Notes under the pieces: generated by a model
Database searches by the model: none
Seen by the model: only the letters and a program-made list of their open reading frames with translations
What the model was told of the DNA's origin: nothing
Assembly: GCF_015706575.1 (NCBI RefSeq)
Contig: NW_024037055.1
Location: 13,182,262 to 13,246,261 of the forward strand
Length of the DNA: 64,000 nucleotides
Reading direction: 5' to 3'
Source of the DNA: Patiria miniata
Lineage: Eukaryota > Echinodermata > Asteroidea > Valvatida > Asterinidae
Position numbers and translations under genes: made by a program
Part shown: piece after piece, positions 33,723 through 44,640 of the stretch
Position numbering within the stretch: the stretch's first letter is position 1
How the letters are laid out: the number at the start of each line of letters is the position of its first letter

Positions 33723-34764
33723 CCTTACCCTTTTTGGCAGGAATTCTCACAACCTGCTGTAATAATTAAGTACGTACGCAGGCATTCAAAGATGGAGGCA
33801 GCGCACAATTCCCTTTTTTTCTTGTCACTAGTATGATGCCTACTTCTTTCCGAAATTATGACTAATAATATTTTCTTTGGGAGATAATCTTTCCACAGGC
33901 GATAAGCTTTTTATGGGTATGACCCGATCCTGTTCGGTACCATGGCTTCACTTTAGACCTCCTGAAATTAAAATTACGATCTGTAAGTTTGTTTTCGATT
34001 CATTGTCAATGTTACAAAAGGCCCTTTAACTACGCAATGACAGTCTGCTTCAAGTTAACTACCTCACTCAGAATACAAAGATATAGACGAAGTCACAGTC
34101 GTCGCTAGACCAACTTGAAGGGGGGGGGGGGGTTGACAAGTTTGCCGACTGACCACGCTATCACTAGTACGCCCCCGCAAAGTCAAAAGGTTGGGGGTGA
34201 GGTGGGGTGGAGGGAGTGGGGAATGGGTGTGGGGCTGGACACCATCAAACCAATGGAGGCGCTGTTCAGCTAAGGCAGACTGGATTGCACACTATCGGGC
34301 AGTAGGTAGCGCTATTCGTAACGGAATATGCATGGTTTGCAGGCCCCCAAATTGCCTATACCCTGGCAAAATCATGATAGACATGCCCTCAAATTCTCTG
34401 CTATAATATTAGAGCATTCTGTGGGCTATGAACTTGAGCATTTGTTAAAAAAAGAAGGGCGGAAGCCGTGAACACGACTGCGAGCTTGTATTTCTGTGAT
34501 TTTTGAATGAAACTTGGTCGTAAAGTTGCTCTATTTTGCATTTTGCAACGGAGCAGGGGCAATATTTTCAAAATAGCCAAGGGCTTCAGGACTACATTAA
34601 GGGGTGATCATCTTTGGATGGACATTTTTCCCTAAAGGTATCGGATTACCCCAACAAAATTCAGTGAAATTGAAAGATAATGAAATAAGCTTTAATTTGA
34701 TTTTCGTCTCAAACATCATGGACAGTCTAGTTGTGAGAATTCTACTATTTAAGATATAATTTTG
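33723..34764. other. Intergenic stretch with G runs
   Basis: No gene. G-rich tracts at about 34120-34132 and 34190-34240 resemble MITE interiors without visible ends. Confidence 0.4.
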
Positions 34765-35006
34765 CTTCGGGGTGATGTAAATCAATTTTATAGGTTTTGC
34801 CCTTCACCGACGTATACTCAGTCTGTTACCTCCCGAGTGAAAGTTGGGAAAAATCACTCGGGTAAGACTCAAACTCACAACCTACTGCTTTCTAGTGCAG
34901 ATGTCTTACCACTCGACCACCGAGCTTACGGGATCAGATGCCTGGTTGGAAGCTGATGTACATAGCAGCGGGTACCGCATTTAAACCGACGTATAAACAC
35001 TGTACA
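34765..35006 (-). mobile_element. tRNA-cored TIR element, copy 2
   Basis: The left end (GGTTTTGCCCTTCACCGACG) is matched in inverted form at the right ends of the other copies. A tRNA-like core lies on the - strand, with box-B relic and TAGTGCAGATGTCTTACCAC. TAGCAGCGGGTACCGC and CCGACGTATAAACACTG follow. Same family as 51588-58849. Confidence 0.68.
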
Positions 35007-35295
35007 CTGTTTAAAATGTCCGTAAATTTACGGACTCCGTAAAGTGAAATATTCCGTATTTTCGCCGTAATTTTACGGACTTCCCATAAATGCAAATATT
35101 AATTATGCTAATTAGCGTGATTACAATCAACCACATCGGCCCAAACACCTACACATAATATAGTACATTCAAGTACATATTGTTATTTCACCCACAACCG
35201 TGTACACATGTCCAAACTCATGTTAAGGGTCTGTTTATTTTACGGAATGAAAAAACTTTTCCGGAAATTTTGCTGCCAGCAAAAAAATAGCGTTC

Positions 35296-35500
35296 CGTAT
35301 TCACCGACGTATAAACACTGTGTACTTAATGTGTTACCTCCCGAGTGAAAATTTGAAAAAAAATGCACATCAGATTCGAACCAGCCAAGCTCGGTGGTCG
35401 AGTGGTAGGCGTCTGCACTAGAAAGCAGGAGGTCGTGGGTTCGAGTCCCACCCCAGTGATTTTTCCAACTTTAACTCGGGAGATACCGTATCACACTCCG
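35296..35500 (+). mobile_element. tRNA-cored TIR element, copy 3
   Basis: TTCACCGACGTATAAACACTG leads into a well-preserved tRNA-like core at 35387-35459. The core has A-box-like TGGTCGAGTGG, TCTAG-type anticodon arm (ACTAGAAAG) and perfect B-box GGGTTCGAGTCCC. The two acceptor-stem sides do not pair as a full tRNA. The 35007-35295 interval between copies 2 and 3 carries other TCCGTAAATTTACGGA-type palindromes. Confidence 0.68.
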
Positions 35501-35845
35501 TGAGTATTTTCCTGATTTTGGGAAGTGGGGATATTTATCACTGGAGCATGTGGCAACCATTATCATGCGGACAAGATACAGCCTTGTGCAGTTCAGCGAT
35601 AAATAATGATTTTTTTTCATACAGAAGCACACGAAAGGACTGACCGGTGGAGTTTCATGGAGTTTTTCAGCACAGAAAGTTGCCGAACACAAACATGTTA
35701 CTATATTAAGTGAAAACATGTTACCTGCCAAAAAAGTACATTGCTCGACTGGTTCTAGTTTGATATTTGCACAGCCAATAATTTGAAAACCAGTATAGTT
35801 TCGGGTATTCAGCCCCATTAGGCCTACATTGGACGCATCAGCAGC

Positions 35846-35926
35846 AGAGTTGTAATGATCGACTCGAGTCAATGACTCGACACGAGTGCGACTCGAGTCA
35901 CAATTTGTGGTGACTCGACTCGACAT
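35846..35926. repeat. GACTCGAGTC array, second site
   Basis: AGAGTTGTAATGATCGACTC followed by several GACTCGAGTC and ACTCGACT words matches one end of the 25570-26385 element. Confidence 0.6.
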
Positions 35927-36489
35927 CGATAATTAGGAAAAAAATAACAGAAATGCCGCGTGCAACCAACATGATATCAACTGGAGTAGCCAATAGCGCC
36001 ACACAACTCTGCACGGAGTATCTAGCATTATCTAGCAAGAGGGCGATGGGGAGATTTTACGAGATTTCCGGGAACTGACATCGTGTAAGTCAAACGTACT
36101 TATAATGAGTTGTACTGTTTTGTTTTTTCCCTTGCGCGGGGGGAAGCCAGTCAACCAACGGCCTCGGAAGTCCCACTTTTCATCTCACTAATGGTACCCT
36201 ATCTATCCAACGGCTGTGGTCACCTTCTCTTTATGTATATAATTTTGTGAAGGAAACTCAGATGGCGCAAGGTATCCGGAGTAGGCCCTAGCTCTCGGTC
36301 ATCTCGCCACGTGTCACACGCAAGTGGAAGTGTTGACCCCATGCAGGCCACCGATGATCGAGTAAGCATCCGTCCTGCCATTTTTGGGAAAAATCATGTG
36401 GAAAAAATTGAAATACAGACACGGATTTGGGCCACTGACTGGAAACTTGGATCGTAATTGCCGTTTATGCTTGTCGCGTCAGTGGTATA

Positions 36490-36745
36490 CTACCGGCGTC
36501 AGCGCGCTGCGGGGATGTGGTTACGCCGTCTTCAGACGGGTCCAGCCCGGCGGACAAGATCGTCACAGAGACACAACCGGCTCTGGAAAAATCAACAAGA
36601 TCAAAATTACTAACAAGCCAAGGCCTCGCGAATGGAACTATCACAATGATACCTCGCCAGTTCACACAGTTTGTTTTTGGCGGGCTATTTTTCTGAAACA
36701 ATAAATACAGAGCCGGACTGAGCGTGATATGTTATTGTTTGGGTC
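36490..36745. repeat. GC-rich dispersed repeat, copy 2
   Basis: Direct-oriented relative of 31700-31960, sharing GCGGGGATGTGGTTACGCCG, ACACAACCGGCTC and GTGATATGTTATTGTT. It lies 4.8 kb away. No common coding frame. Confidence 0.6.
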
Positions 36746-37405
36746 TGCGGTGCCACGACGATTATTATGAACCAGTCCTGGTACCTTTCGGCCAATTCAA
36801 CTACCGACTCAGGCTTCTACGCAGGCCTATATGCGACGCTTTAAGCGCGCTGGTAATATATATTACAAGCTGATTTACCCGATCATAGATCGGGTAGGGC
36901 GTATAGTGTTGGGGATGAAAATGTGGGGAGTTAAATGTAAATGGGGGATATAGTTGGGAGACATGCAGTTATAGTAAAGCAATTTCTGTGGTGTGATCTG
37001 AGGCAATTTCTGACCACTGAAACCAATTTGAGCAGAAGATCATCTTTTAAAGTTTTGAGTTTGGAGTAATTGAATCAGCTACACGTATTCTGAGCAATAG
37101 AATCAGTCGCATTTGTGAGGCAGTCGCATTTGGAAAACGTAGTGAAAAGGTTACTGTAGTACACAGGCGAAGGCTGATTGTACAGTTTTGACAATAAATC
37201 ATAATGCAATAAAACGTGAAGGTGTCATTTGAAATGAAAATGTTGAGTGTTACCATAAAATTACAAACGGTCTGAATCATGGAGGAAGGTCATAATTAAG
37301 TTTCAGTATTGTTCTCTTCAACAAACGTAAACTTGAACTTCTTACAATTTGCGAGACCGTCTGCGAGGAAAAAGTCGAGTCAATTTTTGTTCAAGTTGGT
37401 TCAAC
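36746..37405. other. Intergenic stretch with an inverted hAT-MITE core
   Basis: At about 36970-37100 the complement of the hAT-MITE core occurs (TGATCTGAGGCAATTTCTGA, then TTGAATCAGCT). Otherwise nothing is recognised. Confidence 0.5.
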
Positions 37406-38664
37406 CATCTATATAAGAGCAAGTTTTACTCGGCCTCCGAGAAATGTTTGCTCCTGAAAGGAGGCGAGACCGCGGCTTCACGTCCGTGGAAAAATGTGGA
37501 GGGTGTGTTCCACCGGGTCGGACACTATTTTGTCGATTTTTTTGTGACAGCGTTTAAGATCGCGGTATTTGAAGCAATGCATCGATCCAGTGTTTCCCCT
37601 GGCTAATGAACTGAGCGAGGTGGTAACAATTCAAGCTGATGATTGAAACGAAATGTACGCAGTCTGCAAACTGAAAAGAATGCAGCGATCACAAAAATGC
37701 GCGATGATTCCCAAAACACATCAACATTGTGAGTTCTTGATACATGGAGGTAAAGAAAAACGCTCATATGTTACACAAAATGAAAATTTTTCAATTGATA
37801 TTTCCTTTTTTGCCAATCTTCACAGCGAGGTGGTGATATTGGCAAAAATTGAGCGAGGTGGTCACTGAAAGTAGCGAGGTGGGCCACCTCACGTTTGAAT
37901 GGGCAGGGGAAACACTGCATCGATCCTTCGTTGATCCAAAACAGGCCCCCATTACAACGCGACACTGAATTATACGTGGCGGGCAGCGAACTCACAACGG
38001 TTAGCCTTGGTGGATGCATGGAGCTGTAAACACATGATGGAAGCAACGTTTCCAGGGTGTGGAGCAGGCTGCAGTACGCGTTGCCAGTGACGGTTTTACG
38101 CATAGCCGGGAAGTACCACGCAGTGTAGACTTTCGATTGGTCAGACCGCGCTAGGCATACTAATGTGTAGTCCTTCTGAGTATTCGTTGCACTCGGCGCA
38201 GGGGCGGCAAGCGAAGCATATGAAAGAATAGGGACACTTGGTGGCCACGCACCATGGACAAAAAATATTTTACCAAGGTCACCACATACTAACGTTTGGT
38301 GAACGCTTTTGCAGAAGGGCCGAGTAGAACACGTAAACGAAACCCCTACGTTGACCTCGCTGACCTCGCACAGTCTAGACACGCAGAAAAGCCAGCACGG
38401 GGGCGGCCAGGCAGTCAACGTGAAAGCGCACACGACGGCAAATTCCTGCGCAAAATCCAGTCACGAAAAATCGACGAAACGGATCGCCAGTCCGTACGGG
38501 AAAATTAGGACGACCCGAAGCGTCCGACCCGGCGGAAGACACCCTCCGCATTTTTCCACGGACGTGGAGCGATTTTGGGGCCGCGGGAGCCCGCGGTCTC
38601 GGATCCTTTCAGGAGCAAACATCGTCTCGGGGGCGAGTAAACTTCTCTCTTATATATATAGATA
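37406..38664. mobile_element. 1.26-kb long-TIR element with nested hAT MITE
   Basis: Arms of about 130-140 bp are inverted copies (TTTGCTCCTGAAAGGAGGCG and TCCGTGGAAAAATGTGGAGG near the left, complements near the right), with TCTATATAAGAG-like tips. An open frame on the - strand (37771-38433, 220 codons) spans both this element and the MITE inside it. It resembles no family I know, so I do not call it a gene. Confidence 0.7.
37588..37917. mobile_element. Nested hAT-type MITE, 330 bp, 8-bp TSD
   Basis: Ends CAGTGTTTCCCCTG and CAGGGGAAACACTG, flanked by a perfect 8-bp duplication CATCGATC (37580-37587 and 37918-37925). Inner GAGCGAGGTGG words repeat near both ends. The insertion is inside the 37406-38664 element and is therefore younger. 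Confidence 0.88.
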
Positions 38665-39367
38665 ATAATTATGGTAAAACGTGAATAGACGCGCTATTAG
38701 TGAAGCCCGTATAAAATGCCAACAGCGTTAGTGAGCCTATTTTTTCCTTTTAATAAAAAAAATTCAGCGCTATAAAACTGACCTTTTGCAACTCCGTAAA
38801 AATATTACAAATTAAAGGAAAAACGTCCTTGAACAGATTTGGAATGACGTATCAAGTATCTGTCCAACTAACCACGATATCACACAAGCCACTTGTATAC
38901 TTCTGATGGACCTAAATACTGCCCATGCTGTTAACTGATGCTCGTGCACAGTATTTGACCGGTACGTAGCTGGTACTGTGGTATCAGTACGGCAGCCCAG
39001 AGCATTTTGGTCAAACGAACAAGGTACCAATATCAAAACCGGGACATACCGTTATTTCGTTTTACCATTTTGGATTTCCTCAAAAACAAAAACAGTAAAC
39101 GAGTCATTGATCGTTTTGTCGTTTTACAGTTTTGTAAAACGGTCAAATGGTATTTAGTCACAAAAAACAATGACCTTTTTGTTGTTTTTGTACATTGTAA
39201 AAAGCGATAAACGGTTAGTTGCTTTATTTTTAGAGTGTTGTTTTACAAAAACATGGCGGTGTCAAAACGGTCAATAGTCTTGTCGACCATTTATTTTTAT
39301 TTAGGTTTAAGTTGGCAATTATTTATAGCAATGCACCTTGGAATGTTAATGTGTCCTTGGGATCGAG

Positions 39368-39580
39368 TCACTGCCTGGAAATTGCCCTCCTTACATTTAT
39401 GTCGTTCTCACGACAGAATTTGAGAATATTGGCTATTGAAGAGCCGCGCTGGACTCCAATTTCCTTCAACATATCTGCAACTTCTTCATACCTCTTACGT
39501 GAAATTTCCTCCGCGAAATTTTCCAGCGCCATTTTTGCTAGCAACTTTTCAAGCCCCACCAACTTAATTGCACTAGTAGA
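39368..39580 (-). pseudogene. Possible fragment of a transposon-encoded protein
   Basis: The - strand frame reads LEKLLAKMALENFAEEISRK, then RYEEVADMLKEIGVQRGSSI and LKFCRENDI. It is a helical repeat reminiscent of the N-terminal helix-turn-helix region of some animal DDE-transposon proteins, where S.R..CREN.I-type segments recur. It lacks a start with good context and a downstream catalytic part. The upstream part of the open frame is only a proline run made by a G tract. Confidence 0.3.
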
Positions 39581-39840
39581 TGGGGGGGGGCGGGGGGGGG
39601 GGGGGTCAGGGTCACGCCAGGAATCACACCACGCACGAATTATGCCGAGGTAACACTTCTTCGTGCACGGCATGGTCCCCCTCCACTCCCTTGCCCACCG
39701 CCACTATACGGTCTGCTAACTATGACACTGAAGTGAAAAAAAACCCAGTCTGTATACAATACTGACCGTTTTGCTGTTTTTCAAAGTTATTTGTGTAAAG
39801 CTGTAAAACAAAAATTTGATCGTTATGCTGTAATGAAATT

Positions 39841-40010
39841 CCGGGTCAGAATTGACCCGGGAAAGGGTCATTTGGGGCCTGACCCTTTTCCGGGTCAAAA
39901 TGACACTTTTCTTGGTCAAAATTTCACTGTGTTTTCTGGGTTTTTTGACCCAGAAAAAGGTCAGGCCCCACATGACCCTTTTCCGAGTCAAATCTGCCAC
40001 TGGACTTTTT
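39841..40010. repeat. Palindromic GGGTCA-rich inverted repeat
   Basis: GAAAGGGTCATTTGGGGCC (near 39861) pairs with GGCCCCACATGACCCTTTT (near 39965). GGGTCA and TGACCC words repeat many times between them. Confidence 0.7.
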
Positions 40011-40114
40011 TTTTAAGAGTGTATCAACATAATGTCCGCCGACAGAGTCGCAGAGGAGTCCCCGGCGACAAGGCATAGCGCATGCAGTATTGATTAATGC
40101 GTCTATGGCATCTG

Positions 40115-40297
40115 AAGCCCAGTTCATACTCCAGGCGAATGCGAATGCGAAGTGAATTTGACGTCATGAAACAATCGCTGGGAAATTCGCCCGAGTTGAA
40201 ATATGTTCAACTTATACGGATTCGCAGCGCGAATACTTGCCATCACGTCACAAATTCGCGTTCACTTTCGCTTTCGCGCAGAGTATGAACCGGGCTT
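40115..40297. mobile_element. Foldback MITE, about 183 bp
   Basis: AAGCCCAGTTCATACTCC on the left is mirrored by GAGTATGAACCGGGCTT on the right. The pairing continues through GCGAATGCGAATGCGAAG with few mismatches. No target duplication could be fixed. Confidence 0.75.
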
Positions 40298-40362
40298 AAG
40301 ACGTTGGGGATCACGATTGCGTCGTTGCATGGATGGCCGTGAGGTTTCGTTAGGCCCACTTA

Positions 40363-40488
40363 CTGACCGACCGACCGACTGACCGATCGACCGATTGACC
40401 GATTGACTGACCGACCGACCGACCAACCAACTGATCAACGGATGACCGACCGACCTACTGACAACCGTCTGACCAACCGACCGACCGA
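40363..40488. repeat. Microsatellite (GACC)n, imperfect
   Basis: ACCGACCGACCGACTGACCG-type tetranucleotide repeats with point changes. The - strand open frame of Ser/Val/Arg/Gly repeats over it is a product of the repeat. Confidence 0.9.
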
Positions 40489-42120
40489 GAGATCTACAAT
40501 CCCGCCAACTAATTGGCTGTGCGTTTATAGTGACCGGAACTTTTAACCTGGCTACCTTCCAGCGCAAAGGGTCTGTCGGCAGTATTTTCCCCCACCCCTC
40601 TCCGCATTCAAATTAGTCTGGCGAGGCCCCTACTCACCACTAGGCTTATCATGAGTGAGGTTTCAGTGGAACGGATGGTATTTAGACTGGACATAAAAAT
40701 TAATTTGTTTTCAACAAAAAACTCGCATTTATTTCATTTCTACATCCGGTCAAAGTGATAAAATTATAAAAAAGGATGAAAACAGGCACCGCGTGGCCAC
40801 CTGTTTGGTTATAAGTCCCATGCTAATTCCGTACCTAAATTTGGAACTAATTTATAATTCCCTATGGACGTTTAATTTGTATCCAACCCTGATGTGATGC
40901 GGGTATCCGTTCTGTCAGAGTATAACGATCCAGATCCAGATATATTTTACATAACCCTGCATATATTATACTTGATTATACGTTTTGGTCATCAGGCAAA
41001 CCAATCGCACACAAGGAGAAGGAATACACATTATAAAGATCCAATATTCGTTTTGCACAAACCAGCATTTTGATACGTATTACATTTTAGATTCTGCAGC
41101 CATCGTATTGCAGATAAATGTACAAAAAGACGAAAAGGACAAACATAGGAACTTAGCGAAAGCTGCATATCTCATTTCAAATTATTTTGTGGTACAATTT
41201 ATTGATATATCATGATTTAAGTAACTGTATGTTGTACTGGTATTTGTATTAGTTTCTGTGTGTGACCCGGATGGAGCATTTGTTGAGTTTTTGGGTGTGA
41301 CCCGGATGGAGCATTTGTTGGCTGAATTTATAAATGAATAAATTATTCACGGTTGATTGACTGGTTGACCGGTGCACTGGTGTCCGCCAGTTGGCTAAAT
41401 GTGTAACTTGCCATGGTCATGCGTGGTTTGCGTTTCAGGCTTCCCTATACTAATTACATGTACATTCCCGACAAGCTGGCCTCGTTTGCTTGTACGTCTG
41501 GTCCATTTGTTACTTTGTGTCGGTTTCGCAGTCGATCCTTCGAAGTCTAAGACCGAGACCAAGACCGAATTCGATACCCAAACCTTTCCTGAGAGCCACA
41601 TCACTGGTGTGTTTGTATGTTTTCGGGGTTTTTATTTTTTAAAACCTACGGGCCTAGACCTTTCTTTCGTTTGTAAACACTATGCGTCATTTTGTATTGG
41701 CTGCCGCAAGGGAAGAAATTTAAGTTGTGGTTCGCAACAGATTTTGCCCCCCAAAAATTCACATATCACGTACCCAAAACAGGCATTTCTTTTACTTGCA
41801 TGTATAATCTTTGGTAGTGTTTGTTGGTTATTTTGCGTTTTTAACAATCCAATGATGTGTTTGGAAACATTAATAACTATTCAATTTTGCAACTTAGACC
41901 TTCATTAACCCGTGTTTGGCAAATGTTCCAAACATGACTTTGCGCTTGCAAAGAAAGGTCCGTGTTCGATATAGAATGCTTAACATCAGCTTTGCTATTT
42001 TGTGCCGAAAGCTATACCTCCAAGGGAACCAATGATACCAATACCAAGTTCAATACCAAGACCAATATAGGACCCACACCATCGTTGTTTGCCACATTTT
42101 GTTTTACATACTATTTAATA
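40489..42120. other. Intergenic stretch with degenerate repeats
   Basis: It holds a 30-bp direct duplication (GTGTGACCCGGATGGAGCAT at about 41262 and 41298) and runs of GAC/CAAGACC words at about 41545-41575 and 42033-42075 like those at 44470-44640. The 169-codon open frame at 41399-41908 has no family resemblance. Confidence 0.45.
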
Positions 42121-42153
42121 TTATTTAGACAGCTGAACCACCAGATCCCAGTC

Positions 42154-42858
42154 ATGCAGTTGGACGAAGCTCTACGCTACAACTTTGGCCGCTACCAGAC
42201 GTTGATGTTTGTTGTCGTCAGCACGGCTGGGAGTGTTCTTTCTGCCTGGCAGAACCAACGAATGTTATTCGTCAGTTTGTCGGATTGCGCGTGCGTGACA
42301 AACTGACGAATAGCATACAAACAGTGTGAAGAACAACCGGATATTGCAGATTAATGTAATTTGACAAACTGACGAATGCGTTTACGATCAAATAAAATCA
42401 TATCGCACAACTTCTCTGATTAAATAAGTGACCTGGTGGATACTTAGTTTCATATTTTATTCAGAATATCTACTAACAGTTTTTTTATCGAAACATTAAG
42501 GGTAAAATACGGCGCCCGGAGAAGTGTCCAACTTCAAACGCGAATTACTCCAAACAAGGTTTTCGCTTATTCGTCGGTTTGTCAGCTCTGCGACGAGATG
42601 ATGGCCATGGTCTTCGTATCACCGACAAGCCGGCCAGGTACCAGTGCAAGATCCCTCCATCTGCCGGCCATGATTAATGCATCTAACCGCTGGTATCGTG
42701 CTAACATCTCCGAGAGTCTGCCCCGAGACGACTACTCATCAGTCGTGATGAGTGACGTCCCGGAGTGTTTGGTTAACAGCTCGGAGACTGGGGACCAGAC
42801 TGCCTGCACTGAGTGGGACTACCACTTTGAACACGGCAAAAAGACCATTGTTAGTGAC
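42154..42858 (+). pseudogene. SLC22 exon 1 copy, disrupted
   Basis: MQLDEALRY, then NFGRYQTLMF and SAWQ match exon 1 of the intact gene on the other strand, with a two-codon deletion (LG). After AWQ a 345-bp insertion (42253-42597) splits the exon. The frame resumes at ATGATGGCC (42598) and runs to SD/GTAAGT, the same donor position as in the intact gene. Relative to that gene there is a +2 indel just after the MVF codons and a +1 indel near NAS, so about 20 codons are read out of frame between them. The rest (ECLVNSSETGDQTACTEWD) is well conserved. Most likely a pseudogene. Confidence 0.85.
42253..42597. mobile_element. 345-bp insertion in the SLC22 exon 1 copy
   Basis: It is absent from the intact homologous exon. 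It contains at least four copies of a motif close to ATTCGTCAGTTTGTC in alternating orientation (near 42268, 42297, 42362 and 42568), giving internal hairpins. No GT follows the left junction, so it is not a canonical intron. No target duplication is obvious. Confidence 0.65.
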
Positions 42859-43038
42859 GTAAGTTGGTTTCCATATTTTTCTCACATGCACCCATTGTCT
42901 GTCAGACTGATGTTCCAGAATAGGAGAGATATATACATTTGGAAATTGGTTGCAGGCAGGCGAACTCCGTGTCTAACATTTTAATGTCATAGCATTTAAC
43001 TTTTAAACAATTTCAAAAACAATGCCTTGTACTCAGAC

Positions 43039-43130
43039 ATAATGGTGAAGTACGACTGTGTGCATTTATGAGTTAAACATGATGTTTAGTGTGTCTAACC
43101 AGAACCGTTCACTAAGCGTTTATATAAGAT
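43039..43130 (+). repeat. Intron segment duplicated at 60961
   Basis: TAATGGTGAAGTACGACTGT through ACCAGAACCGTTCACTAAGC recurs at 60961-61042 with a few differences and a 10-bp gap. Here it follows the exon 1 copy; there it abuts the exon 2 copy. Confidence 0.8.
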
Positions 43131-43559
43131 AAACACCAGTTAAACTCCAGCTGGACAATGCAATCGGTATCACGGTTTGTAAATTGTTTGCCTGAAAGTC
43201 CAATTTCTAGTACAAGCCGCTGCAAACTTCCACCGGCTCTTTGAGGCTTTTTTGGGTACATGGAAACTGCATATTAATGAATCTGACTAAACATTGAGCC
43301 ACCTACACGCGTTACAGCGTTTATAAATTGTTGCAAAAAAGCGTTTATAATGTGTTCAAAAGGTAAACACTGGGTTTAGTTTTACAGTGTATGAACCTGA
43401 TTTCACGCGAATTGTTGACGAATTTGTACAAAATAACACTTAATTCTAGTAATTCGTGTATAAACAGACCATAATTTGAGCTCATGGTAGATGAGAAACA
43501 TCACATTACTTAAACTTGTTGCAGTATGGTTTGGGGGTATTTACCCCCCAATATTTTGA

Positions 43560-43735
43560 AAAGACTGCCCTTTTCCATTCAAATGCCCTTTTTTCACCGG
43601 CACTTATCCCCGCCCTAATATTTTGTAAAGAGTGCCCTCCCCCCCCCCCCCCCCCAAGTGCCCTTTTTTCAAGAGTGCCCTTTTTTCTGAACAAGTGCCC
43701 TTTTAAAAAAGAATTCGTGCCCTTTTGTGTCCCAT
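43560..43735. repeat. Degenerate GTGCCCTTTT repeats with C run
   Basis: The word AGTGCCCTTTT or a near variant recurs about seven times around a C tract (43629-43647). It appears to be the inner part of a MITE-like element, with a similar composition at 49615-49930. Confidence 0.6.
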
Positions 43736-43779
43736 CGGCCGTTCCGGCTCCCGGAACTTCCGGGAGCACCATATAATAT

Positions 43780-43846
43780 AAAACCGATGACTGTGCACAC
43801 TAATGGACAATATTATTGTCCATTAGTGTGCACAGTCATCGGTTTT
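43780..43846. repeat. Perfect hairpin, 32-bp arms, 3-base loop
   Basis: The arms begin AAAACCGATGACTGTGCAC and end with the exact complement; the loop is ATT. No mismatch is visible in 32 pairs. Confidence 0.9.
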
Positions 43847-44469
43847 GAACAGCGCCCCCATTGACAGATGGTACCAGCCATCACTACGGTATGAATTTCC
43901 TTGAATCAAAATTGGTGTCGGAAATGTAAGCCCAACCGCAGGCTCTTAATAACGGAGAACGATATCCACATTCGTGCGGCAGGACGCGTAGCGACTCGGA
44001 CTTAATTTGCCTTATGAACTCGGCTTAGAGGTGCCTCGTAAAAAAGCCAAACTTGTGCCAGCCCCCTTTGTGACCTTAATCTTGCAATAATCTGCAGATC
44101 GCAGAGTGTTTCCAATTGTTTGCCCTCCGGTCATAGAACTGAGTGTGGTCTTTAAAGTTGAACCAACTTACTTATCAGGCTTCGGAGTGTGCCGACGACA
44201 CGCGCTTGTTCCTTGCTCTATGGCTTTATCAACAACTTGATGCGGATACGCACGCATAGCGCATGCGGTACAGTACATTGTACCCAAGTACCAAGGGAGT
44301 TTGCTTTACTAGAAATGCGGTAACATATTTTGGTACCAGACTAATTGATTCCATTCCTCGGAATCGATAGCACCACGGTCTATCGAACATTTTGAAAGTA
44401 AGTCAGCCGTGGTCAGATTATCATAAAAATTTATTTGGTTTTTTTTTGGTGTTTTTTTTAACAACAGAA

Positions 44470-44640
44470 TAATAAGGTTTCGTTTGCTCGAGACCCCGTT
44501 TGATCTCGAAACTTTTGATCCGAGACCGAGACCGAGATCGAGTTTTTTTAGTCGAGACTTTGAACTTGTCGAGATCTGAGAAAATCGATCTCGAGACCGG
44601 TCTCGATACCAAGACCTGCCTCGAGACCTACATCACTGCT
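44470..44640. repeat. Degenerate GAGACC/CTCGAGA array
   Basis: Words such as CGAGACC, GAGACCGAG and CTCGAGA repeat with variation and end in ACCTACATCACTGCTCTG. A similar tip (CCACATCACTGG) follows GAGACCAAGACC words at 41545-41612. It looks like subterminal repeats of a TE family. Confidence 0.5.

Noticed and set aside
35387-35459. Functional tRNA gene
   Set aside because: Boxes A and B are good, but the acceptor arms do not pair, and the same sequence is repeated within a TIR element family.
37771-38433. 220-codon open frame on the - strand
   Set aside because: It spans the border of a nested hAT MITE with an exact 8-bp duplication, so it cannot predate that insertion as one gene, and it resembles no family.
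40262-40567. Ser/Val/Arg/Gly-repeat open frame
   Set aside because: It is the translation of an imperfect (GACC)n microsatellite.
41399-41908. 169-codon + strand frame
   Set aside because: No coding-like base use; it crosses degenerate GAGACC repeats and lacks any recognisable domain.
42253-42597. Reading the insert in the SLC22 exon 1 copy as a new intron
   Set aside because: No GT (or GC/AT) lies at the left junction defined by homology; only the right side happens to end in AG.
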